Of a DNA stretch of 64,000 nucleotides, positions 26,423 through 34,749 are shown one piece after another. This DNA comes from MAG-120531 sp963934855 (GTDB lineage Bacteria; Bacteroidota; Bacteroidia; Flavobacteriales; Flavobacteriaceae): positions 1 through 64,000 of the forward strand of contig CAWWAC010000005.1 in NCBI GenBank assembly GCA_963934855.1. Direction: 5' to 3'. Every line of letters starts with the position of its first letter. Positions within the stretch are counted from its first letter, which is position 1. Position numbers and translations under genes: made by a program. The notes under the pieces are model-generated. The model did no database searches and was not told where the DNA came from. It was given only the letters and a program-made list of their open reading frames with translations.

Positions 26423-28459
26423 ATGTTCACAAAACACAGCCTCCATCTAGCGGTCATTGCTCTTGGTTATGCTTTTGGAATTATGATTGTATTTTATACA
26501 TCTAATTCTTTTATACTAGCAAGCATTCCAGTAGCTATCCTCCTAATCCTATTAATTTATTATACCCGTAAAGAGCGCAATGTCTTTTGGGTGTTTTGCT
26601 TATTATTGTCATTGGTTCTTGGAGGCTTGAGAGGAGCCATGCTCCCTTCTATGCAGGCCAGATATTTAAAAGAAAGTTCCGAGAAACAACTATTCCAACT
26701 AAGCATTACTAAAAAACTAAAAAATAGTTTAAAACAAGAGCGCTATGAGGGCATGGCTAAAAAGGTAAGTCCCTCAGAACCAAAAGGAACTCTTTGGATG
26801 GCTAGGCAGACTGCAGAAAAAATACTGCTGGTCAGACCCAAAGACAGCGGGGCGATAGCATGGGCCCTAGGAGATAAAATTTGGGCTCAAGGGTATTTAA
26901 GTGGCCCAGGAGCTCCAAAAGTTCCTGGGCAGTTTAATTATGCGGCATATTTAAGATCACAGGGTATTTACTGCCAATTGTACATCACTCAAAGCAGCCC
27001 TGCCAATAGGCTAGCTCCTTTTCATTCTAGTTGGAAACAAGGCTTGTACTCTATACAATATTTTAAAGAAACCCTACTCTCTAAAATAGCGGCAAGTGGT
27101 CTTTCTGAAAATTCTTTTCAGGTATACAGTGCCTTGATTTTTGGTGACAAAAGCAGTTTTAACTCAGAATTGATGTCAGATTATCAAAACGCAGGAGCTG
27201 TGCACATTCTAGCTATATCTGGCCTACACATTGGCATTCTAATAGCCCTACTATATTGGATGCTTTTACCGCTGCACCGTCTAAAAAAAGGGAGGCAGCT
27301 CAGTGGCGTGCTCATTCTTATTTGTTTGTGGAGCTATGCTGCTTTTACTGGATTTTCTCATTCAGTAGTACGCTCTATGAGTATGTATAGCTTTTTATCT
27401 TTGTCTCTATTATTAAAAAGACCCCAATATAGCCTACACCTTTTAGTGGTAGCTTTCTTTACCAATCTCATTTGGGACCCATTAGCTATTTTCTCCTTGG
27501 GCTTTGCTATGAGTTATGCCGCAGTGGCAACTATTCTTCTAGGTATGCCTATTTTAAATAAGCTCTGGTCACCTAAAAATAAAATATTAAAAAGTTTTTG
27601 GCAGCTTATAGGGGTAAGCCTCTGTGCGCAAATTGGCGTAATAGGATTAAGCCTGTTTTCGTTTCACCAATTTCCCTTCTTATTTTTACTGACCAATCTA
27701 ATGGTCATTCCTTTTTTAGGTCTCATTTTAGCCGCTGGTATTTTCTTGGCACTTTGGTTTGTATTGGGAACACCACCTCTTATGGCAGTGACTATTTTTG
27801 ACCTCTTACTCTATCAATTAAATGAAGTGGTGGGTTGGTTGGGTGGGCAAGACGCTTGGGTACTTAAACACATCTATTTTCCACGCAGCTACCTATGGGG
27901 AACTACGGCCTTAACAATGGGTTTTCTGGCTTGGAAATACCCTTATTACAAAAAGCCCAACCCATGGAAATACTTCTTATTTGGTCTCGCTATATTTCAG
28001 TGCTGTATGCTATTTCAAGCCTTTTATGATAGCCAAAAAAGAGGTCACTACCTCATTAAAAATAGGGAGCAAACCGCTTTAATAGCCATAAATTCAGACA
28101 CTCTTTACTATTGGAGCTCAAAAACCTTAGACCCAAAAACAGTAGAAACATTAAGAAGCCAATACCCCTTTGAAACCTTATATAAAAAAGCGGCCCAAAC
28201 AGCCTATACTTTTAAAGGAGAAAGCATTGTGACATCGCCCAAGGGGCCAAGAAAGATAAAGCAGATAAATTACTTAGTGATTGATGAAAAAACCACAGCC
28301 TATCCCCAGGCCTTTACTGAGCATCAGCTCCATACTACAAAGCTTATTTTTAGTAGCTATTCCCAGACTAAGCAAATGTATGTTTGGGAAAATTGGGCTA
28401 AAAAAAATGAGCGTCCCATATGGAAATTGGACGCTCAAGGTTTTTATACTTTTAAATAA
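26423..28459 (+). CDS. comEC: ComEC/Rec2-family DNA-uptake membrane protein
   Basis: ComEC forms the inner-membrane channel that imports single-stranded DNA during natural transformation. The 678-residue protein has an N-terminal DUF4131-type region with an OB-like part, and the Competence domain with LAISGLHIGILIALLYW and GFSHSVVRSMSM. About nine membrane helices follow. The C-terminal part after the last helices (from about residue 540) is short and lacks the metallo-beta-lactamase domain of longer ComEC proteins, as is common in Flavobacteria. The 3' end contains a hairpin that may terminate transcription. Confidence 0.9.
   Translation: MFTKHSLHLAVIALGYAFGIMIVFYTSNSFILASIPVAILLILLIYYTRKERNVFWVFCLLLSLVLGGLRGAMLPSMQARYLKESSEKQLFQLSITKKLKNSLKQERYEGMAKKVSPSEPKGTLWMARQTAEKILLVRPKDSGAIAWALGDKIWAQGYLSGPGAPKVPGQFNYAAYLRSQGIYCQLYITQSSPANRLAPFHSSWKQGLYSIQYFKETLLSKIAASGLSENSFQVYSALIFGDKSSFNSELMSDYQNAGAVHILAISGLHIGILIALLYWMLLPLHRLKKGRQLSGVLILICLWSYAAFTGFSHSVVRSMSMYSFLSLSLLLKRPQYSLHLLVVAFFTNLIWDPLAIFSLGFAMSYAAVATILLGMPILNKLWSPKNKILKSFWQLIGVSLCAQIGVIGLSLFSFHQFPFLFLLTNLMVIPFLGLILAAGIFLALWFVLGTPPLMAVTIFDLLLYQLNEVVGWLGGQDAWVLKHIYFPRSYLWGTTALTMGFLAWKYPYYKKPNPWKYFLFGLAIFQCCMLFQAFYDSQKRGHYLIKNREQTALIAINSDTLYYWSSKTLDPKTVETLRSQYPFETLYKKAAQTAYTFKGESIVTSPKGPRKIKQINYLVIDEKTTAYPQAFTEHQLHTTKLIFSSYSQTKQMYVWENWAKKNERPIWKLDAQGFYTFK
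28409..28445. terminator. Terminator hairpin inside the 3' end of comEC
   Basis: An 8-bp perfect stem, GAGCGTCC (28409-28416) with GGACGCTC (28429-28436), has a 12-base loop. It is flanked by an A run on the left and a T run a few bases to the right. It lies within the last codons of comEC, one base before the end of the convergent transporter gene, and could stop transcripts from both sides. Confidence 0.5.
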
Positions 28460-28460
28460 T

Positions 28461-29984
28461 TTAATGCACACTGCCCATCAATTTTTTAATAAATGGAGAG
28501 GCTATTAAAACCAATACTCCCGCTCCCAAAGAGTACATGGCAATGAGTTCAAAACCTTCCGTATAAACGCTCAGGGTTTCAAAGCCCCCCACATTAGCAT
28601 TATCACTTTCTATGGCCAACTCTTTACTAATAAACCCTACCACTTGGAAAGCATAAGCAGAAGACAAGAACCAAATACCCATCATAAAGGCAACAATTCT
28701 TTTTGGAGACAGGTCAGTGATTTTAGAGAGTCCTACAGGAGACATAAAAAGTTCTCCAATAGAAAGCATAAAGTACATCACTAACAAATAACTAAAAGGA
28801 ACCATACCAGCTTCATTAGCTTGTAAACCACTCAGAGATAAAATGTAAAAACTAAGTCCGGCAAACAACAATCCTAAGCCAAATTTATACGGAGTCCTTG
28901 GGTTCATTTTTTTCTTGGCCAAATAAGCCCACATCAGTGAAATTGGTATGGCTAGAATAATAATAAACATGGAGTTTAAAGAATTGGTTTGAGCCGCATC
29001 CATAATACTAAGGTTTACGTTTCTGGCTGCAAATAACGTTATTACAGATCCTGAGAGTTCGTGAAAACCCCAAAAAATAGTCATAAAGAAAGTGATGAGG
29101 ATGGCTACAAAAAGCTTTTTTCGCTCTTCTAAATTAGCGTCATATAAAACCTTTCCCAAGTAAATAAGAATAACAACTCCTATGGCCTTAAAAATTACAT
29201 TGACTATATTTTGATCTCCCAGAAAGCTTTCTCCTCCAGCAATTGGCTTATAAGAGGAAAGCATGAGCGCTATGAGAGGTGCTGCTAATACGGCCATTAC
29301 AGGAATCATAGTGCCCTGTGGCACCCCTAAAATTTTCTTATCAATCACTGCCTGTGAGGGTGGCAATCCTTCAGATCCAAACACTTGTCTTTTAATTCCA
29401 TTCCAAAAGAAGGCCAATCCCAATAACATTCCAAAACCGGCCAAAGCAAATCCGTAGTGCCAACCATAGGTGGCAGCCAACCAGCCACACAATAATGGGG
29501 CTATCCAACCTCCAATATTAATCCCCATATAAAAAATGGTAAAGCCAGAATCTTTTCTCACATCACCATCCTTGTATAAGGAGCCTACAAAAGTGGAGAT
29601 ATTGGGTTTAAAAAAACCATTTCCAACTACTATGAGGCCTAGGGCTAAAAAGAAAGCAATAGAAGAGTCAATAGCCAGCACAAAGTGACCAAGAGACATT
29701 AGAATTCCCCCAAGAAAAATGGAGCGTCTAAGCCCAAGAATAGTATCTGAAATTTTACCGCCAATCACGGTAGAGGCATACACCAAGGAGCCATAAGATG
29801 CATAGACCGCTGCTGCTGCAATATCTCTAGTGCTTAGAGCTTCAAATATTTTATTCACCATGTACAAGGTTAATAAAGCGCGCATGCCATAGAAACTAAA
29901 GCGTTCCCACATCTCTGCAAAAAATAAATAAAATAAGCCTTGTGGATGCCCTAAAAAGTCTTTAGGAGTTTCTTGTTTGGTCAT
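28461..29984 (-). CDS. POT-family proton-coupled peptide transporter
   Basis: POT (PTR2) transporters import di- and tripeptides with protons. The 507-residue protein shows the family signature near the N-terminus: EMWERFSFYGMRALLTLYMV, then GGKISDTILGLRR and GNGFFKPNISTFVGSLY, within about 12 to 14 membrane helices. Its neighbour upstream on the same strand is a DPP IV-like peptidase, which suggests a peptide-use pair. It converges on comEC with one base between the two stop codons. Confidence 0.93.
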   Translation of the reverse strand: MTKQETPKDFLGHPQGLFYLFFAEMWERFSFYGMRALLTLYMVNKIFEALSTRDIAAAAVYASYGSLVYASTVIGGKISDTILGLRRSIFLGGILMSLGHFVLAIDSSIAFFLALGLIVVGNGFFKPNISTFVGSLYKDGDVRKDSGFTIFYMGINIGGWIAPLLCGWLAATYGWHYGFALAGFGMLLGLAFFWNGIKRQVFGSEGLPPSQAVIDKKILGVPQGTMIPVMAVLAAPLIALMLSSYKPIAGGESFLGDQNIVNVIFKAIGVVILIYLGKVLYDANLEERKKLFVAILITFFMTIFWGFHELSGSVITLFAARNVNLSIMDAAQTNSLNSMFIIILAIPISLMWAYLAKKKMNPRTPYKFGLGLLFAGLSFYILSLSGLQANEAGMVPFSYLLVMYFMLSIGELFMSPVGLSKITDLSPKRIVAFMMGIWFLSSAYAFQVVGFISKELAIESDNANVGGFETLSVYTEGFELIAMYSLGAGVLVLIASPFIKKLMGSVH

Positions 29985-30076
29985 GTAGTAGTTTTTCAGG
30001 GGCCTTATTATAACCCTTTTTGATTAATGAATACTTTTGCCCAATATTGATTGGCGGAAACTGTTCATAGAAAGCA

Positions 30077-32242
30077 CTATAGATTCTCTAGCACAAACTT
30101 GGTCATTTTATTGTAAAGGTGCACCCTAGTATTCCCTCCAGAAATGCCATGGTTTTTATCTGGGTAAATAGCCCATTCAAAATCTTTATTGGCCTGTATG
30201 AGAGACTCTGCAAAACGCATGCTATTTTGCAAATGCACATTGTCATCTCCTGAACCGTGTACTAACAAAAACTTTCCTTTTAATAATTCTGGATAGTTAA
30301 AAGGGGAATTTTCATCATAGCCCGCAGGGTTTTCTAGAGGCGTTCTTAAAAAACGCTCTGTATATATTGTGTCATAGAAACGCCAGCTAGTGACAGGTGC
30401 CACTGCAATAGCCATTTCAAATACTTGATTTCCTTTTAAAATTGCATTAGAAGCCATATGACCTCCAAAACTCCAACCCCAAATTCCAGTTCTCTCTGCC
30501 TCTATATAGTCTCTTTCTGATAAAATTCTAGCAGCCTCTATTTGGTCTTCTGTCTCATGTTTTATGAGGTTTAAATAAGTAGATTTTTTAAAATCTCTCC
30601 CTTTAAACCCAGTTCCTCTTCCGTCTACACAGGCTACTATATAACCTTTAGAGGCCAACATCATATGCCAATAGTCTTTGTCGCCTAACCAGCTGTTAGA
30701 GACAGACTGAGAGCCTGGTCCTGAATACTGGAACATAAATAAGGGATATTTTTTAGAAGGGTCAAAATCTATAGGTTTAATTAGATACATATTTAGCTCA
30801 TTTCCATTCACATTAATAGTGCTGAACTCTTTTTTAGAAATTGCATAGCCCTCCAGTTTTTTTAAGAGTGCGTTATTACTTACAATTTCCTTAATAGCTA
30901 GGCCGCTATACGCTTTGTTTAAGGTGTATAGGGGAGGTGTTGTGGTATTAGAAAACTGATTGATATAGTAGCTAAAATCACTGCTAAATGAAGCAGAATG
31001 GGTGCCTGTCCCCTGACTCAGTCTAGCAAAGCCTTTCCCATTAACGCCTACTTTATATATATCTCTGTGAATACTTCCGTGGGCGGTAGCTTGAAAATAA
31101 AGCGTTTTTCTGATTTTATCTAAGCCATAAAAAGAAGTCACTTCCCAATTTCCCTGGGTAAGCTGTCTAATTAGTTTTCCGTTTTTGTTATAAGAATAAA
31201 GGTGGTTGTAGCCGTCTTTCTCACTGGTCCAAACAAAACTGTCATCGTCAAAAAAAGTAAGGTCATTGGTCACGTCTACATAAGCAGTATCTTTTTCCTC
31301 TAAAAGTACTGACAAGCTTTCAGAAGCTGCATTGTAATTGTACAAGGTCAGTTTGTTTTGCCTCCTATTTAGCTCTTGAAAACTGAGCATATCTGGATGG
31401 TTTTTCCATTGTAACCTAGGAATGTAATAAGCATTTGGAATGCTCACCTCTACTGTAGATTTAGTATTTAAATGGTACACATGCAAGCTCACCTCAGCAT
31501 TATTCTCTCCCGCTTTAGGGTATTTAAATACTAGCTGGCTAGGGTATAGGCTTTCACCAATAACATCCATAGAATAAGTAGGCACTTCCTCTTCGTTAAA
31601 GCGCAGAAAAGCTATTTTGGTGCCATCAGAATTCCAATCAAAGGCCCTTACAAAGGCAAATTCCTCTTCGTATACCCAGTCTGTGAGCCCATTAATTACA
31701 GAGTTTTTCTTACCGTCAAAGGTAATTTGTAGGGTCTGCTGGGAGACCAAATCATAAACAAATAAATTATTGTCTTTAACATAGGCTACTTGAGTGCCAT
31801 CTGGTGAAAAATAAGGTTCCTGAACAGGGGCTAGACTTAGCGGTGTAGTCTCTCCTGTATTAAAATCATATATAAAATAAACACCTAGTTTGGAACGCCT
31901 GTAAATAGGGGTCACTGCGGTAGCAAGAAGCACCTTTTTTTCATCTCTGCTAAAGGTATAAGCAGAAAAATTATCTAAAGCTGCTATATTTATAGAAGAT
32001 AATAAAACCCCAGCTTTTTTTGAAGTTTGATAGTCATACAAACCAATTTCTGCAGAACCATTTTCTAAGTTTTTCTCTAATACAGTATATTGACTGCCAT
32101 TGTTTCTGGAACTTAGAGACAACATTGATTGTGTCTTAAAAGTGTTATTATAAATATCTGAAACAGAAATTTCTTTTTGTTGGCCCCTGGCCAATGTGAG
32201 CGAAAGAAATAGTATAAATAATAAAAATGCAGCTTTTTTCAT
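30077..32242 (-). CDS. Secreted dipeptidyl peptidase IV-like S9 peptidase
   Basis: DPP IV-type enzymes remove N-terminal dipeptides, preferring Pro or Ala in second place. The 721-residue protein has a cleavable signal peptide (LLFILFLSLTLARGQ), a beta-propeller N-terminal domain, and an alpha/beta-hydrolase domain with the triad: Ser in GWSFGGH, Asp in GSGDDNVH, His in KNHGISGG. The EEEFAFVRAF stretch matches the glutamate pair that binds the peptide N-terminus in DPP IV. No C-terminal sorting domain is visible, so it is probably periplasmic. Paired with the POT transporter downstream. Confidence 0.94.
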   Translation of the reverse strand: MKKAAFLLFILFLSLTLARGQQKEISVSDIYNNTFKTQSMLSLSSRNNGSQYTVLEKNLENGSAEIGLYDYQTSKKAGVLLSSINIAALDNFSAYTFSRDEKKVLLATAVTPIYRRSKLGVYFIYDFNTGETTPLSLAPVQEPYFSPDGTQVAYVKDNNLFVYDLVSQQTLQITFDGKKNSVINGLTDWVYEEEFAFVRAFDWNSDGTKIAFLRFNEEEVPTYSMDVIGESLYPSQLVFKYPKAGENNAEVSLHVYHLNTKSTVEVSIPNAYYIPRLQWKNHPDMLSFQELNRRQNKLTLYNYNAASESLSVLLEEKDTAYVDVTNDLTFFDDDSFVWTSEKDGYNHLYSYNKNGKLIRQLTQGNWEVTSFYGLDKIRKTLYFQATAHGSIHRDIYKVGVNGKGFARLSQGTGTHSASFSSDFSYYINQFSNTTTPPLYTLNKAYSGLAIKEIVSNNALLKKLEGYAISKKEFSTINVNGNELNMYLIKPIDFDPSKKYPLFMFQYSGPGSQSVSNSWLGDKDYWHMMLASKGYIVACVDGRGTGFKGRDFKKSTYLNLIKHETEDQIEAARILSERDYIEAERTGIWGWSFGGHMASNAILKGNQVFEMAIAVAPVTSWRFYDTIYTERFLRTPLENPAGYDENSPFNYPELLKGKFLLVHGSGDDNVHLQNSMRFAESLIQANKDFEWAIYPDKNHGISGGNTRVHLYNKMTKFVLENL

Positions 32243-32383
32243 AGGTAAGATTTGTATTATAAAATGTGTATTTATCTTATAAAAGCATCTAAAAATAACA
32301 TTTTAATATGAGATTTTAGGGAAGGAAGTTCAAATAGGCTATAATTATGCATTTATGTATCTTAGCAGGGCTAAAAAAAGAAT

Positions 32384-33706
32384 ATGTCCAAACCTATTAC
32401 AGGATTTTCAAAACTTTCAAAAGAAGCCAAAATTAATTGGATTTCAGAGCATTTCACTCATAATGACCCTCAGACAAAAGCACTGCTAAGCCAGTATTGG
32501 AACCAAGACAGCGCCCTTCAAAAACTACACGACGAGTTTATAGAAAACACCCTTAGTAATTTTTACTTGCCATTGGGTGTAGCTCCCAATTTCTTAATAA
32601 ATAAACAACTCTATGTCATTCCCATGGTCATAGAGGAGAGCTCTGTAATTGCTGCTGCAAGTAAGGCCGCTAAGTTTTGGTTAGATAGAGGTGGATTTAA
32701 AACTGAGGTACTAGGCACTGAGAAAATTGGTCAGGTACACTTCTTTTTTAAAGGAGATGAAAAAAAGCTATATGCCTTTTTTAATGAGATCCTACCCATA
32801 CTTATAAAAGACTGCAAAGCACTTACCCAAAATATGGAAAAAAGAGGCGGGGGTATAAGCAGTATTATACTCAATAACAAAACTAAGGCCCTAGAAAATT
32901 ACTTTCAAATTCATGCGGTATTCCAAACAGCTGACGCCATGGGCGCCAACTTTATAAACTCTTGTTTGGAGCAATTTGCCATCACTTTAAAAAAAGAAGC
33001 TAAGCTATATCATGCATTTACAGAGGAGGAGAAGGCTATTGATGTTATAATGAGTATTCTGTCTAACTACGTTCCTAATTGTGTGGTAAAGGCCAGTGTG
33101 TCTTGCCCAGTAGGTGCCCTAGAAGGCATTGAAGGCGCCTCTGGCGCTGTTTTTGCAGAAAAGATAGTACAGGCAGTAGCCATTGCTAAAGTAGAGCCGC
33201 ACAGAGCGGTCACTCATAATAAGGGTATTATGAATGGAATAGATGCCGTGGTGATTGCCACTGGCAATGATTTTAGAGCAGTAGAAGCTGGCGTCCATGC
33301 TTATGCTGCAAAAGACGGCCAATACGCAAGCCTCACCCATGCCAGTATTGAAAATGATATTTTTAATTTCTGGATAGAAGTACCCTTGGCCCTTGGTACC
33401 GTAGGGGGGCTCACCAATTTACACCCACTAGTAAAATGGTCCTTAGAAGTACTTCAAAAACCATCTGCCCAGAAACTTATGGAAATAGTAGCTGTAGCAG
33501 GCCTGGCTCAAAATTTTGCAGCCTTGCACTCTCTAGTCACCAGCGGTATTCAAAAAGGACATATGAAAATGCACCTCATGAATATCTTAAACCAACTAGG
33601 GGCTACTGAAAAAGAAAAAGAGACATTAGTAAATGCTTTTAAAACGCAAACTGCCACACACAGCAATGTTGTTTCAGCTTTTCACAAGCTAAGAGCCACA
33701 CGCTAA
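32384..33706 (+). CDS. mvaA: Hydroxymethylglutaryl-CoA reductase, class II
   Basis: HMG-CoA reductase makes mevalonate, the committed step of the mevalonate route to isoprenoids. The 440-residue soluble protein is of the class II type often named degradative. Visible family blocks are FLINKQLYVIPMVIEESSVIAAAS with the catalytic Glu, VTHNKGIMNGIDAVVIATGND with the catalytic Lys and Asp region, and SGIQKGHMKMHLMN with the C-terminal His. A related kinase follows after 40 bases, so here the enzyme probably works in synthesis despite the family name. TATCTTAG at 32358-32365 is a one-mismatch -7 box. Confidence 0.94.
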   Translation: MSKPITGFSKLSKEAKINWISEHFTHNDPQTKALLSQYWNQDSALQKLHDEFIENTLSNFYLPLGVAPNFLINKQLYVIPMVIEESSVIAAASKAAKFWLDRGGFKTEVLGTEKIGQVHFFFKGDEKKLYAFFNEILPILIKDCKALTQNMEKRGGGISSIILNNKTKALENYFQIHAVFQTADAMGANFINSCLEQFAITLKKEAKLYHAFTEEEKAIDVIMSILSNYVPNCVVKASVSCPVGALEGIEGASGAVFAEKIVQAVAIAKVEPHRAVTHNKGIMNGIDAVVIATGNDFRAVEAGVHAYAAKDGQYASLTHASIENDIFNFWIEVPLALGTVGGLTNLHPLVKWSLEVLQKPSAQKLMEIVAVAGLAQNFAALHSLVTSGIQKGHMKMHLMNILNQLGATEKEKETLVNAFKTQTATHSNVVSAFHKLRATR

Positions 33707-33746
33707 CATTCATATGACCTATATTTTATAAACAGTACCCACTTCT

Positions 33747-34688
33747 ATGTCTCAAAGATTTTATAGCCACGGAAAACTACTACTCACTGCTGAGTATGTC
33801 GTGTTAGACGGAGCCACTGCACTAGCTATTCCTTGTAAATTTGGTCAAGACTTAGTGGTCACTCCAACTACCTCTGCTTTTATTAAATGGGAGGCTTATT
33901 CAGAATTAAATAAGTTATGGAGCACGTTTTCATTCCCCTTAAGCGCCTTAAAAGGGCCCTTAATAAAAGGGATTAACAATCCTAAGAACCAGCTACTTCA
34001 GATATTGCAAATAGCAAAATCTCTAAATACTGATTTTTTAAAAGAGAGTACTGGAGAAAGTATAAGCACCCACCTAGAATTCCCTATCGATTGGGGTCTG
34101 GGTAGTTCTTCTTCACTCATTAACAATATTGCACAATGGACAGGGGTAAACCCTTTTGAACTGCTAGAAAAAAGTATGGGTGGTTCTGGATATGATATTG
34201 CCTGTGCAGCAGCTAATAATCCCATTCGTTTTAAAAGAGATTTAAATGGTTTTGAGCCTATTATTACAAAACTGGAATTAGCATCGAGCATTACGGATCA
34301 AATACGCTTTGTTTACTTAAATAAAAAACAAAATAGCAGAGAGGGCATTCAAGCATACAAGAAACAAAAAAATAAAAAACCACTTGCTTGGAGAGAGGCT
34401 TTAGAGGGCTTAGAAAAGCTGAGCAACGCTATGGCTATTTGCAGCAGCATTGACATTTATATAGAGCAGGTTCAACTTCATGAGTCACTTTTGTCTAAAC
34501 TATTGGAAATTACCCCTGCTAAAAATCTTTACTTCTCAGATTTTGAGGGGAGTATTAAAAGTCTAGGAGCCTGGGGGGGTGATTTCATTATGGCTGTCTC
34601 TAAAAATATGAGTCAAGGAGCCATGGAAAAATACTTTATTCAGAAGGGATGTGCTACTTCACTTTCTTACAGCGAAATGATCTTGTGA
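33747..34688 (+). CDS. GYDIA-family GHMP kinase (mevalonate pathway)
   Basis: The 313-residue protein has the GHMP-kinase layout. The N-terminus SHGKLLLTAEYVVLDGATALAIP is followed by the ATP-binding loop in WGLGSSSSLINN, and by the motif GGSGYDIACA that gives this Bacteroidota family its name. Its place after HMG-CoA reductase points to phosphorylation of mevalonate or phosphomevalonate; which step cannot be told from sequence. A strong bidirectional terminator follows. Confidence 0.88.
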   Translation: MSQRFYSHGKLLLTAEYVVLDGATALAIPCKFGQDLVVTPTTSAFIKWEAYSELNKLWSTFSFPLSALKGPLIKGINNPKNQLLQILQIAKSLNTDFLKESTGESISTHLEFPIDWGLGSSSSLINNIAQWTGVNPFELLEKSMGGSGYDIACAAANNPIRFKRDLNGFEPIITKLELASSITDQIRFVYLNKKQNSREGIQAYKKQKNKKPLAWREALEGLEKLSNAMAICSSIDIYIEQVQLHESLLSKLLEITPAKNLYFSDFEGSIKSLGAWGGDFIMAVSKNMSQGAMEKYFIQKGCATSLSYSEMIL

Positions 34689-34695
34689 AAAAAAT

Positions 34696-34734
34696 AAAAA
34701 AGAAAGGCGGCCTTTAGGCCGCCTTTCTTTTTTA
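34696..34734. terminator. Bidirectional terminator between the GHMP kinase and ppiD-like genes
   Basis: A 17-bp perfect stem centred on GGCGGCC-TTTA-GGCCGCC is flanked by an A run at 34696-34701 and a T run at 34728-34733. It separates convergent genes and suits both strands. Confidence 0.94.
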
Positions 34735-34749
34735 TTTTAGAATACCATT

